This document shows positions 1 through 9,083 of a stretch of 64,000 bases of DNA, one piece after another. The DNA is taken from contig OY751488.1 in the NCBI GenBank assembly GCA_963565915.1, positions 1,116,001-1,180,000 on the forward strand, written 5' to 3'. The translations under genes and the position numbers were made by a program. The notes under the pieces were generated by a model. It ran no database searches and was not told where the DNA came from. It saw nothing but the letters and a program-made list of their open reading frames with translations. The stretch comes from Entoloma clypeatum. Taxonomy: Eukaryota; Basidiomycota; Agaricomycetes; Agaricales; Entolomataceae. Every line of letters begins with the position of its first letter. The first letter of the stretch is position 1.

Positions 1-260
1 ATAAACTCTCTGATCTCTGTGATCCGACCTGTCTGAGGTCCTTCTTGAACGCGAAAGCTTTCGAGTTTGTTCTGTCGGGCATTGTAACACGTGATCTGGT
101 GTTGCCGAGCAAGATGGATGCTCTCTGCTATCTCGCCGTGGGGGCGATGCTCGTCGTTGTCTAGTTCTTCGTCAAGCACCTGCTGTAGGATGCGACGGAT
201 CTCCGATTCGATGTACTGCTGGATGAGTGTAAAATCGATACTGTCTCGAGGACTTAGCTC
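1..260 (-). mobile_element. Gypsy-A copy A0, leader/gag-5' segment (runs off left edge)
   Basis: This stretch is nearly identical to the minus-strand leader of Gypsy-A3 at about 44,690-44,948 and, in reverse, to A1 at about 8,440-8,700. It encodes the leader reading frame, not the gag core. It stops abruptly at AGCTC (256-260), where solo LTR E is inserted; the same AGCTC recurs at 6,838-6,842, where the A0 leader resumes. The rest of A0 lies to the left of the window, so its completeness is unknown. The copy assignment rests on direct sequence comparison within the window. Confidence 0.9.
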
Positions 261-543
261 TGTTAAGTAGGTGAAAGGTTGGAGCTTCGTCGGAGTCTGT
301 CGGAGGTCGGACGTAGGACTGAGACCGGAGCGGAACTCCGGAAATGCGGAGGAACAACGAAGGGGAGGGATGTGGCTTCAACGTATGTGTTGCGCCGCCA
401 TTTGTTGGATAAGGTGTCCCAATTTCAGGGGGTCGGAGGAGTGGTCGGAGATGCGGAGGTTCTCGGAAAGATCTTGGTGAGAGACACGTTGATGTGGAAA
501 TGGTCAGACGACATTGGAGTTGTGACTCGGACACAGTACTGAG
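261..543 (-). repeat. Solo LTR E, first part (TCGGA-rich Gypsy LTR)
   Basis: Together with 6,336-6,837 this forms one LTR of about 785 bp that starts TGTTAAGTAGG and ends TATATAACA. It is flanked by the 5-bp direct repeat AGCTC (256-260 and 6,838-6,842). No internal element sequence accompanies it, so it is a solo LTR. It shares with the Gypsy-B LTR a high density of TCGGA (TCCGA on the element strand) and an AGTTTGAATATC segment, so it belongs to a related but longer LTR family. Copia-1 is inserted inside it with TSD CTGAG. Confidence 0.85.
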
Positions 544-853
544 TGTTGAAACTTTTCCCATCACATAGATTAGATTAGATTAGATTACATCACGTGACCT
601 TTACATATCTTCATTACATACTTGTTTGGTTGGTACAAACAGTAGTACGGTATATAAGACCAGGAAACTGTCAATATCAAAAAGTTGTCTCTTGACTCTT
701 AACCAGCTCCATCGCTCTCACCAGCCTCAACAGCTCTCACTAGCCTTACCCCCTCCAAACCATGTAAGTGACCATAGCGGTATCGTAGAGTACTTCCACT
801 GTAGCTATGTTGCTCAGTACACCTGTGGCTAGCGCCCAGGTGGAACTTCAACA
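544..853 (+). repeat. Copia-1 5' LTR with TATA box
   Basis: The 310-bp LTR begins TGTTGAAACTTTTCCC and ends GGAACTTCAACA. A TATATAAG box at 651-658 is the likely core promoter. A short tandem TAGAT/TAGATTAGA tract lies near 567-590 in U3. The 3' LTR copy differs at about two positions. Confidence 0.95.
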
Positions 854-868
854 GGTTATGGGCCCCAG
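854..868 (+). promoter_or_regulatory. Copia-1 primer binding site, half-tRNA(iMet) type
   Basis: GGTTATGGGCCCCAG directly abuts the 5' LTR. Its reverse complement contains GGGCCCATAACC, the anticodon-loop region of eukaryotic initiator tRNA-Met, rather than a tRNA 3' CCA end. Drosophila copia is known to prime from a cleaved initiator-tRNA fragment at the equivalent site. The same site follows the 5' LTRs of Copia-2 (21,777 onward) and Copia-3 (minus, below 38,482). The cleavage mechanism itself is inferred. Confidence 0.8.
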
Positions 869-1216
869 ATAGCAGAGGGACTTGGGAAATGCTGGCAACA
901 GCGAGTACCTGCCCACTCTACCCTGGTTGGCAAAGAACCGATCGAAAGATCTAGGTTCTGAGTCTTACTTCTTCACATATGAACCTGGGAAACGTCATTA
1001 CGACAAGTACCTGTCATGAGACGTCCCTAAGGGGATTGACCTAGTACACACCATGTGGAAACATTGATTGCACCTTATACATTTCTGACATATAAAGGGT
1101 TTTCCCGTGACCACTATTCCTAAAGGGAATATGTCATAAGGAATCATTTAATTGTTTTTTTGAATCATATTCATAACACATCACTGATTGGGAACCCTTT
1201 CTTAGATTCATCTAAA

Positions 1217-4200
1217 ATGTCTACCTCTCGCTCTGCTCTTGACATCATCACCCCCTTCGACGGTATCGACTACCAGAGCTGGGCCGAAAAAATGAAGTCT
1301 TACCTCCTCCATCAAGGAGTCTGGCGCATCGTCTCTGGCGACATCACTCGTCCCGTGATCGCTGACTTCACCACCACGGTCTCCACCCCTGGGGCCACTG
1401 CTGCTGCTCCCCCTGTGCTGACTACCACGATCGACCAGCCCGGCTTCTGTAGGGAAGAAAAAGCCTGGATCAGGGACGATGACGTAGCTCTCGGGGCGAT
1501 ACGCCTGAAGGTCTCTGAGGCGATCAGACGCCACATCAAGGACAGCACCTCGGCACTTGACGCGTGGAAATCGCTGAAAGATAACTACTCCAAGGTATCC
1601 CCGGCTGTCATCTTCGGCGACTTCAAGACCGCCGCCACCTTCAAGCTGTCAGGACGCGACCCCATGCCTGAAATCGAACGCCTGGGGTCTCTTTTCACTC
1701 GGCTCGCCGATTCAAACTTTGTCGTCCCCGATCTGATGCAGGCAATGATCCTCGCCAATGCGATTCCCGATGCCTGGTCGTCACTCTCCACCGCCCTTTT
1801 CCAGGTCTACGACGCCGACGATTTCACCTACAAAGCCGTCACCGAGAGCATCATCTCGGAATACAGGCGCAAGTATTCGGTCGGGTCTACTCGTGCGTCC
1901 AATGAGCAGGCCCGGAAAATTTCCGGGACAAAACGCAAGGGGCAGGACCCCAAATGGGAAAAGCAGCAAAAGCCGAGTACCTCGCAGAACGACGCTGACG
2001 AGCAGCCTAACTCGACCGACCATAGTACCGCTTCTGAAAAGAAGAAGGGAAAAGGACGCTGGCGCAATCAGAAGAAAAACGCCGACACTGCGGACAACAC
2101 GTCCGACCATGTGGAAGAAACGGTTGAGTTTGTTGCTCCCGCCATCCACTTCCCTCCTCTTCCGCCACCATCCTTCACTACGGTCACTGGGCACGGAAAA
2201 ACGATGAGTACCGCCCAGCCAGACTCTCAAAGAATGCAGTCGCTCCTTCAGCGAATGAACCCGCCGCCATCCCAGTACACCGGGCTTCCTTCGGGCAAGC
2301 CGTCTGCGTGGAAAAAGAATGATCACGTCAGGAAACTCGCGCGGAACATTGGTGCTCGTCCCTCAGGGTCAAATCTTCGGATTCTGGATACGATTATCCC
2401 AGAAGAAGATGAAAGACCATCCAAGCAGCGTCGAGTCACTCCGCCTTTGGATGACTCCCTCAGGATGATGGACATAGACCATCAAAGCGAGCGGATGGGG
2501 CCGGAACAATTTGAAGATGGGCTGATTGAACTTGACGGTTCGTCACATTCCTCTCTCAAACTTGACCAAATGGGAAATGCTAATAATCACGCACAGACGT
2601 TTGAATATATATTAGCTAGTACCAATGCAGATAGTATAGATCTCTTTAGCAATGATCTATACAAAAAATATATCAAACATTTCGCGTCCTGCACACACTG
2701 CAAAGAGAGAGAACGCGCTCAGTGGATCTTAGATTCCGGCGCATCATTACACTTTACCCATGAGTTTAAAGACTTCGCATACTACAGGCCTCTCAAGGCT
2801 AAGCGATTTGTCCAAACAGCTGAAAAGGGAAAGAAACTGGAAATTCTCGGAGTTGGGGCCGTTCCAGTACGGCATACCCTAAATGGGGAAGTAAAAACCC
2901 ACCTTCTCCGACCTGTATTCTACATTCCGGACATGGACACACGCCTATTGTCCCTAGGTGTCTTTCTTAATCATGGTTACAAAGTAGACGGAATGCGTGG
3001 AGAAATCAATATCTCCAAAGGACAGAACAAAATACAGTTCTCGCCTCACATTCTCGGACAAACCATTTATTGGTTAGACACTGAAATACGCCATGACCAG
3101 ATCCATGCGATCGCTAGCGAAATCACTGTCGAAACCTGGCACAAACGCCTTGGCCACCCAAATGACCAGGCACTCAATAAGATTCCCACCAGTACCAAAG
3201 GAGTACCCAAAACATTAGTACGTGAGAAATCACAGGAAAGCTGCACAGGGTGTCTCAAAGGGAAAATGCCGAATCAGTCATACCCCAATTCAATGACGAG
3301 GGCTGTCAAACCCTTCGACCTGATTCATTCAGACCTGAAACAGATATCCACGGCATTGTACCACAAGTACAAATACTTCCTCACGTTTTTGGACGATTTT
3401 TCATCTCATGTCTGGGTCGTCTTGCTTAGGAAAAAATCTGGTGCCATTACGGCACTAAGACAGTTTCTTGCGATGATCCAGAACCAATTTGCCGCTACTC
3501 CTAAGAAGTGGCGAGTTGATGGAGGTGGAGAATTTGACGAATACAAAGATGTACTTGCCGATCATGGAATTCTGATCGACGTCACGCTCCCATACCAGCA
3601 CCAGCAGAATGGTAGAGCAGAAAGGATCAATCGAACACTATGGGAAAAATCTCAGGCATTGCACTTCGATGCATGCTTACCGCCCATGTGGTGGGAATTC
3701 TGTTTGGAACATGCAGCATTTCTCTACAACAGAACCCCCATGCAGCGTCTTGAATGGAAAACCCCTTATTTCAGGGTGACCAATGAGATTCCCGACATGT
3801 CTAGCGTCAGAGTATTTGGATGTCAGGCATATGTATATATCCCAAAGGAGAAACGTAGGAACTCCCTGGAATCAAGATCCCGATTGATGATTTATCTCGG
3901 ATCGAAACCAGGGGTCAAAGGATACCGCTTCATGGATCCTGAGACCAACACGATTTTCATGGGCGGGAAAGCTATCTTTGATGAAAGCAAGTACCCTAGA
4001 TGCCACATTGACCCGTTGCCAGAAAACCACCCAGAAATGGAAAACCCAGAGCCGGCTGATGAGTTTGAGGATCTCATTCCCGGCAGCAACGATGACGATA
4101 GTCACAATGAAACACCTCATAACCCAGTTCCCATTGAACAAAATCAACCTGAATCAGACAATGAATTGCCTGCCAGTGAGCCTGATGACAAACCGCGAGT

Positions 4201-5944
4201 ACCCACTCTGGAACCCGAGCAAGTACCAGATCGACCAATCAGGGAACGACGAGTTCGGAAGATGCCAGGAAGCATCTATGGGGAAGACACTCCAGCGTCT
4301 GATCTTGAAAAATTAGATCGAAGACGGAGATTGGGCGGTCAAACGGCATGGATGAATGACCTCCTGATGGAGGCAATATCAGTTCAAGTTGGCATCGTTG
4401 AAATGTCCCATAAAGACATATACCCTCTTCCAAATAAAGAAGACTGGTATGCGGCGGAACGTAAAGAGCTAGACATGCTCAAACACCGCGGGGTGATCAC
4501 GGAGCTAGGACCCCTGCCTGCAGGAAGGAAAGCTCTAAAGAACAAATGGGTTTACAACAAAAAGTCCGACGGGCGTCTGAAAGCACGCCTCGTCGCAAAA
4601 GGCTTTTCACAGGTAGAAGGGATCGACTTTGATCAGATCTTCTCACCAGTCGTAAGATATGAAACCGTCCGACTAATACTGGCATTGACAGCCCTTGAAG
4701 GGTGGTTCATGACACTTTTGGACGTCTCATCAGCCTTCCTCTATGGAACGCTCCGTGAAGTCATTTACATGCGACAGCCTGAGGGCTACATAGTAAAAGG
4801 GAAAGAACACCTCGTGTACCAACTATTCAAAGCTCTATATGGACTTAAGCAGGCCGCATTAGCCTGGTGGAGGGAACTTGATTCCTCCATGAAAAAGCTC
4901 AGCTTTGTCCGGCTTCACTCCAATGCGGGAGTGTTCATTCACAAAAGTACCAACGGGGAAATTGTAATCGCCGTCATCTATGTCGACGACTCTGCTTTTC
5001 TCGGCACAAACCGGGAATATACGCTAGAAAAGAAGAAGGCCTTCATGACAACATGGGAATGTAGGGACCTAGGTCACCTAGTCCCTGATGGGGAACCAAA
5101 GGAATTTCTCTCAATCCAAATAAGGCAACGTGGGAAGAGGATCTTCATTGATCAAGTACCTTACCTTGAGAAAATTCTTGCACGTATGGGGATGAGCGAA
5201 TCCAATGCCACCCATACCCCACTCCCGACGGGCTACAAACCCATGAAGTCTGAGGATGAACCCAATGTGGAACTCAGATCCAAGTACCAATCCGTCATCA
5301 GGTCACTATTGTACTTAATGATCGGGACAAGACCCGACATTTGTTTCGCTGTGATCAAAATGTCTCAATTCTCCACAAACCCTACCAAACGCCATTTAGA
5401 AGTGGCCAGGGATATTTGCAGGTATTTGAAGGCGACAAAAGATTACGCGATCATGTACAATGGCGATTCTGGGAAAGGGATCTATGCATTTACAGACTCC
5501 GATTGGGCATCAGATGAAAACACCAGGAAATCCACTACTGGTTACTTCATATCACTGGCGTCTGGAGCAGTAACATGGGTTTCATCAGCGCAGAAAACCA
5601 TTGCCCTCTCTTCCACAGAAGCAGAATACATGGCGCTATCAGATTGCAGTCGCGCAGTAACATGGCTTAGAAGCATGCTTGCCGAACTTGGGATGCAGAT
5701 CGGATCAGTACCGATCTACGGAGATAACAATGGCTCCGTCTTTATCGCATCCAACCCTGTAACTGAGAAGCGATCCAAGCACATTGACGGGCGATTCCAC
5801 TTCGTCAGAGAAAAAGTCTCCGAAGGGATAATTACGGTCGAATTCATTGAAGGAGTGAACAACCCTGCAGACCTTTTAACTAAGAATCTGGGAAAAATCC
5901 TCTTATCCAAGTTTATCCCGTACTTCGGATTGATAAAGAACTAG
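1217..5944 (+). CDS. Copia-1 Gag-Pol polyprotein, intact
   Basis: A single 1,575-residue frame encodes all functions. The order is: an N-terminal Gag domain (about 1-300) followed by a charged Lys/Glu-rich linker; aspartic protease with DSGAS near residue 506; a GAG-pre-integrase HHCC finger from about 640 (WHKRLGH...CTGC); an integrase DDE core around 700-850 (HSDLKQ, VDGGGEF, NGRAERIN); copia RT with YVDDSAF near 1,255; and RNase H (TDSDW near 1,424, STEAEY) to the C-terminus. Protease-integrase-RT order defines Ty1/copia. No CCHC zinc knuckle is visible in Gag, only a CX2C before the protease. The ATG at 1,217 was chosen because it aligns with the starts of the two other copies; the frame extends upstream only through a TTG. 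Confidence 0.96.
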   Translation: MSTSRSALDIITPFDGIDYQSWAEKMKSYLLHQGVWRIVSGDITRPVIADFTTTVSTPGATAAAPPVLTTTIDQPGFCREEKAWIRDDDVALGAIRLKVSEAIRRHIKDSTSALDAWKSLKDNYSKVSPAVIFGDFKTAATFKLSGRDPMPEIERLGSLFTRLADSNFVVPDLMQAMILANAIPDAWSSLSTALFQVYDADDFTYKAVTESIISEYRRKYSVGSTRASNEQARKISGTKRKGQDPKWEKQQKPSTSQNDADEQPNSTDHSTASEKKKGKGRWRNQKKNADTADNTSDHVEETVEFVAPAIHFPPLPPPSFTTVTGHGKTMSTAQPDSQRMQSLLQRMNPPPSQYTGLPSGKPSAWKKNDHVRKLARNIGARPSGSNLRILDTIIPEEDERPSKQRRVTPPLDDSLRMMDIDHQSERMGPEQFEDGLIELDGSSHSSLKLDQMGNANNHAQTFEYILASTNADSIDLFSNDLYKKYIKHFASCTHCKERERAQWILDSGASLHFTHEFKDFAYYRPLKAKRFVQTAEKGKKLEILGVGAVPVRHTLNGEVKTHLLRPVFYIPDMDTRLLSLGVFLNHGYKVDGMRGEINISKGQNKIQFSPHILGQTIYWLDTEIRHDQIHAIASEITVETWHKRLGHPNDQALNKIPTSTKGVPKTLVREKSQESCTGCLKGKMPNQSYPNSMTRAVKPFDLIHSDLKQISTALYHKYKYFLTFLDDFSSHVWVVLLRKKSGAITALRQFLAMIQNQFAATPKKWRVDGGGEFDEYKDVLADHGILIDVTLPYQHQQNGRAERINRTLWEKSQALHFDACLPPMWWEFCLEHAAFLYNRTPMQRLEWKTPYFRVTNEIPDMSSVRVFGCQAYVYIPKEKRRNSLESRSRLMIYLGSKPGVKGYRFMDPETNTIFMGGKAIFDESKYPRCHIDPLPENHPEMENPEPADEFEDLIPGSNDDDSHNETPHNPVPIEQNQPESDNELPASEPDDKPRVPTLEPEQVPDRPIRERRVRKMPGSIYGEDTPASDLEKLDRRRRLGGQTAWMNDLLMEAISVQVGIVEMSHKDIYPLPNKEDWYAAERKELDMLKHRGVITELGPLPAGRKALKNKWVYNKKSDGRLKARLVAKGFSQVEGIDFDQIFSPVVRYETVRLILALTALEGWFMTLLDVSSAFLYGTLREVIYMRQPEGYIVKGKEHLVYQLFKALYGLKQAALAWWRELDSSMKKLSFVRLHSNAGVFIHKSTNGEIVIAVIYVDDSAFLGTNREYTLEKKKAFMTTWECRDLGHLVPDGEPKEFLSIQIRQRGKRIFIDQVPYLEKILARMGMSESNATHTPLPTGYKPMKSEDEPNVELRSKYQSVIRSLLYLMIGTRPDICFAVIKMSQFSTNPTKRHLEVARDICRYLKATKDYAIMYNGDSGKGIYAFTDSDWASDENTRKSTTGYFISLASGAVTWVSSAQKTIALSSTEAEYMALSDCSRAVTWLRSMLAELGMQIGSVPIYGDNNGSVFIASNPVTEKRSKHIDGRFHFVREKVSEGIITVEFIEGVNNPADLLTKNLGKILLSKFIPYFGLIKN

Positions 5945-6020
5945 GCGAAACAGAGTACCTATATATATATGTGGGAAAAAAGTAAGATGTATTTAGAAGT
6001 ATGTACTAAATATGGGGGGG
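5945..6020 (+). other. Copia-1 3' untranslated spacer and polypurine tract
   Basis: A short AT-rich spacer follows the stop codon and ends in AAATATGGGGGGG directly before the 3' LTR. The G-run is the probable plus-strand primer; the equivalent C-run precedes the 3' LTR of Copia-3 at 33,298. Confidence 0.75.
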
Positions 6021-6330
6021 TGTTGAAACTTTTCCCATCACGTAGATTAGATTAGATTAGATTACATCACGTGACCTTTACATATCTTCATTACATACTT
6101 GTTTGGTTGGTACAAACAGTAGTACGGTATATAAGACCAGGAAACTGTCAATATCAAAAAGTTGTCTCTTGACTCTTAACCAGCTCCATCGCTCTCACCA
6201 GCCTCAACCGCTCTCACTAGCCTTACCCCCTCCAAACCATGTAAGTGACCATAGCGGTATCGTAGAGTACTTCCACTGTAGCTATGTTGCTCAGTACACC
6301 TGTGGCTAGCGCCCAGGTGGAACTTCAACA
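6021..6330 (+). repeat. Copia-1 3' LTR
   Basis: The 310-bp LTR is nearly identical to 544-853, with the same TGTTGAAAC start and TTCAACA end, and is followed immediately by the CTGAG target duplication. Confidence 0.95.
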
Positions 6331-6335
6331 CTGAG

Positions 6336-6837
6336 CTCATCGAAGGGTAACGATGGAGGAAGAGCAGTAGATGAGGATGTCGTCGGCGTATTGTACCACA
6401 GCGAGGATCTCTGGCATGAACGGGGAGTAGAGGAGTGAACTTTGTTGATATTCAAACTGAGGAACTACAGGTATGGTACGAGCTTGAATACCTAAATGAG
6501 ATTACTTTACGGAGATGGTCGGAGTAGGTCCGGAGTTGTGGCGTAAGTTGCCAGCGACTGTAACGAACATCGGAGATGTCGGTCAACGGACCATGCGGAA
6601 AAGGCGATGCATAAGTAAATGGGAATATGAATATGAAATGCATAAAGACATGGAGTTATGAATATGAAATGCACGATGGCAACATGCGGAGATGCGGAGG
6701 TAACGGATGTCCGGAATATCGGAATTGATCGGAGATCATTGGAGCGGAATTGATCGGAATTGATCGGAATTGATCGGAATTGATCGGAATTGATCGGAGA
6801 TGATCGGAGGTTGTTGGAGCCAGAATGGTATATAACA
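6336..6837 (-). repeat. Solo LTR E, second part, with 10-bp tandem array
   Basis: This is the continuation of LTR E after the Copia-1 insertion, ending TATATAACA before the AGCTC duplication. It contains five head-to-tail copies of GGAATTGATC at 6,746-6,795 with further degenerate units on either side, and many TCGGA motifs. It also holds TTGATATTCAAACT near 6,444-6,457, the reverse complement of the segment that acts as candidate self-primer in Gypsy-B. The predicted ORFs here are incidental. Confidence 0.82.
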
Positions 6838-7367
6838 AGCTCCTCCTGTCGGGCTTCTGGCGTGCTGAATGGGTTACTGGTGAAGTCTTCAAAGAAGTGC
6901 GACGTCTTGACTCGTCTGGTAGTTGCTCTATTCGCTCTGGGCAAACCTAATGAGATTTAGCAACTTGTTATGCTTAACAAACCGTTCCAAGGTTCGGGCA
7001 GAGTATGCAGAAAAGTGGAAAGGCGAAGAGCAAAGTGATTGCTAAATCTAAGGAATCTACTACAGTACAAGAGGTTTATATAGGTACTGACTATAGGCGG
7101 TAGCAGATGAGTCAGTACTGCGGAAGGCAGTGCGCATGAGTAAGGTGACTGCGGAAGGCTATGTACAGTGAGTAAGCTGACTGCGGAGAGCAAGTCAGCG
7201 CGGGAGCGAAGTATACCAAAGGGGATGACGAAGTAATGTAATGGGTCAGACTGGGAATCAAAGGTTGCGAAAGTAGACATTAGACATAGTGAGTTCGTAA
7301 GAGGGCGCCGAGTCGGGCCGATAAGTAAAAGATATGATGTGGTCCTCATACCGTAGAGTCCGTAACA
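6838..7367 (-). mobile_element. Gypsy-A copy A0: leader start and 5' LTR
   Basis: Minus-strand Gypsy-A sequence. The leader occupies 6,838-6,965, and the 5' LTR 6,966-7,367 reads TGTTATGC...GTAACA on the plus strand (about 402 bp, more diverged and longer than the 370-bp LTRs of A1 and A3). The 11-nt self-primer match is conserved: AGATTTAGCAA at about 6,953-6,963 on the plus strand against TTGCTAAATCT within the LTR. The LTR outer end interrupts the integrase-core gene at 7,368; ATCTC at 7,368-7,372 is the expected duplication, but its partner is outside the window. Confidence 0.88.
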
Positions 7368-7922
7368 ATCTCTCTCTCTAAAGTCATAATCTCTGATCTT
7401 ATACCAGTGCTCTTGCTCATAATGAAGTACCACCGTCATCTTGGCACATGTAACCTGCTTATGCATCTCATCAACATGCACTTGGTGCTTCGCGAGCGCA
7501 CAAGCCCTAAATCCGATCAGGTCCGCCGTTGACAGCGGCCCATCTGGAAGTTTCACTAGCCATGTCGCCTCAACAATATCTAGGGGAAGGATGGGATGCG
7601 CCCCTGTACACACGAAATATGGCGAGCATCCCAAACCCTTCCAAATCGTGATCCTATCTGCCCACATCATATGGTGGAAGAACCAGAACCACTTGCCAAT
7701 ATCACTGCCTGTGGCCTTAAACAAAGCCTGATGAACGTCCCAATGTGGCCTCTCAATCCGTCCATTTGCTCTAGAATTATAAGCTGATATCATAATCCCC
7801 TTAATTCCATACTTCTGTTCTATCCAGGCCAAAGCTTTCTTGAATGGCCCTGCGTTATCGGTCACAATCATGACCATACCGCCCCACCTACATAGTATGT
7901 CTTTGAAGAGCCAGTGCCCAAC
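7368..7922 (-). pseudogene. Integrase-core (rve) gene, 3' part, cut by A1 and A0
   Basis: The frame reads continuously across the Gypsy-A1 insertion from 14,496-14,680: the codons for ...ETGRTVG before A1 are followed by HWLFKD... here. Visible integrase features are TDNAGPF (second Asp) and NGRIERPHWD (Glu), with HADTLHM upstream providing the first Asp, then a long helical C-terminal part. The gene ends abruptly where the A0 5' LTR begins at 7,367. The sequence resembles integrase-only ORFs scattered in agaricomycete genomes, probably derived from a retroelement polyprotein. No protease or RT from the same source is visible here. Confidence 0.8.
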
Positions 7923-8292
7923 TGTTACGGACTAACGACTACGGACATATACACTTACTTTTTCACTTTTACTCATCGGCCCCCGCTTACACATATCGTA
8001 TTATACTTTATTCCCTTTAGTATACTTCGCTCCCGCGCTGACTCGCTTTCTGCAGCTGTCTGACTCATTCCGCAGTCAGCTTACTCATTAGTACATAGCC
8101 TTCCGCAGTCGCCTTACTCATGCGCACTGCCTTCCGCAGTTACTGACTCATTCGCTACCGCTCATAGTCAGTACTATATAAACCTCATGTACCATAGTTA
8201 CATTCCTTAGATTTAGCAATCACATTGCTCTTTGCCTTTCCATCTTCCTGCATACTCTGCCCGAACCTTGGAACGGTTTGTTAAGCATAACA
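7923..8292 (+). repeat. Gypsy-A1 5' LTR
   Basis: The 370-bp LTR starts TGTTACGGACTAACG and ends GTTAAGCATAACA. The U3 holds repeated CTGACTCATTCCGCAG-like units. The TATA box is at 8,175-8,182, and the candidate RNA 5' end and self-primer is at 8,209-8,219. Confidence 0.95.
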
Positions 8293-8305
8293 AGTTGCTA
8301 AATCT
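8175..8305 (+). promoter_or_regulatory. Gypsy-A1 TATA box, self-primer and PBS
   Basis: TATATAAA lies at 8,175-8,182. Thirty-four nt downstream, at a normal transcription-start distance, is AGATTTAGCAA (8,209-8,219). Its exact reverse complement TTGCTAAATCT occurs at 8,295-8,305, beginning 2 nt after the LTR. Such an arrangement is known for Tf1 of fission yeast and related chromoviruses, where the folded-back RNA 5' end primes reverse transcription. No tRNA-like PBS starting with TGG is present. The same pair is found in A0 and A3. Confidence 0.85.
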
Positions 8306-9081
8306 CGTTAGGTTCGCCCAGAGCGAATAGAGCAACTACCAGACAAGTCAAGACGTCGCGCTTCTTTGAAGACTTCACCAGTAACCCATTCGCCTCACCA
8401 GAAGCCCGACAGGAGGAGCTAAGTCCTCGAGACAGTATCAATTTTACATTCATCCAGCAGTACATCGAATCAGAGATCCGTCGCATCCTACAGCAGGTGC
8501 TTGACGAAGAACTAGACAACGACGAGCATCGCCCCCACGGCGAGATAGCAGAGAGCATCCATCTTGCTCAGCAACACCAGATCGCGCGTTACAACGCCCG
8601 ACAGAACGAACTCGAAAGCTTTCGCGTTCAAGAAGGACCTCAGACAGGTCGGATCACAGAGATCAGAGAGTTTATCAGTGTCCAGACAACCATTATCAGA
8701 AGATTGATTAGGACGCTCACATTGAGACGTCCCAGAGCCGCATCACCACGTCTTACTCGAAGCAGCAGATCTACGCCCACTTCACCACCAACGAGCAACA
8801 GACCGAGTACAACCGTTGGGCACAAAACGAGAGACTTGACCCCTTCTCGCGACCAACAGACGCGCAGGAACAGAGATTCCTTAGAGATCTACAGAGGAAA
8901 TACCCCGAACGTTTTGCCACCGATTCCGCCGACGAGTCCCCTGACGAATTTACTTTTGACTCCGCGCAATCAGATACCGAACAGACGCCTAGAACAGGGA
9001 CTAATTTTCAACCCCTACCTGTATCCCGAACCCCATCTTCATCCCAACAACCCGACACCTCTCCTACTCCGCAGGTTCTAG
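8302..9081 (+). CDS. Gypsy-A1 leader reading frame (ORF0 or gag N-terminus), no ATG
   Basis: An open frame of 260 codons starts just inside the PBS and ends with TAG 2 nt before the gag ATG at 9,084. It has no ATG near its start, so a non-AUG start or a frameshift link to gag would be needed. The first ~130 codons look protein-like (helical, acidic, with QQYIESEIRRILQQ), while the distal part is Arg/Ser/Pro-rich and less convincing. The frame is preserved in A3 (44,280-45,059) and partly in A0. From 8,709 on, the gag frame is also open, in the -1 relation. It may be the true Gag N-terminus separated by an old frameshift. Confidence 0.45.
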   Translation: MSLGSPRANRATTRQVKTSRFFEDFTSNPFASPEARQEELSPRDSINFTFIQQYIESEIRRILQQVLDEELDNDEHRPHGEIAESIHLAQQHQIARYNARQNELESFRVQEGPQTGRITEIREFISVQTTIIRRLIRTLTLRRPRAASPRLTRSSRSTPTSPPTSNRPSTTVGHKTRDLTPSRDQQTRRNRDSLEIYRGNTPNVLPPIPPTSPLTNLLLTPRNQIPNRRLEQGLIFNPYLYPEPHLHPNNPTPLLLRRF

Positions 9082-9083
9082 AC

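Larger units (their letters stand above)
544..6330 (+). mobile_element. Copia-1, full-length Ty1/copia retrotransposon
   Basis: A complete LTR retrotransposon with two 310-bp LTRs (544-853 and 6,021-6,330), each TGTTGAAAC...TTCAACA. It is bounded by the perfect 5-bp duplication CTGAG (539-543 and 6,331-6,335). Only about two substitutions were seen between the LTRs (A/G near 565, A/C near 730), and the polyprotein frame is uninterrupted, so the insertion is young and may be competent. A primer site follows the 5' LTR and a purine tract (ending GGGGGGG) precedes the 3' LTR. It is the only Copia copy here with both LTRs and an open frame. Confidence 0.97.

Noticed and set aside
1160..1216. Upstream start of the Copia-1 polyprotein at 1,160
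   Set aside because: The codon is TTG, not ATG, and the matching region of Copia-2 lacks a conserved frame; the ATG at 1,217 aligns with the other copies.
1781..2326. Long antisense frames over Copia gag (also 22,777-23,172 and 37,125-37,463)
   Set aside because: They are mirror frames of the gag coding sequence with no recognisable features and no ATG context of note.
8293..8312. tRNA-type primer binding site in Gypsy-A
   Set aside because: The sequence after the LTR does not begin with TGG or resemble a tRNA 3' end, and it is perfectly complementary to the LTR's own RNA start.
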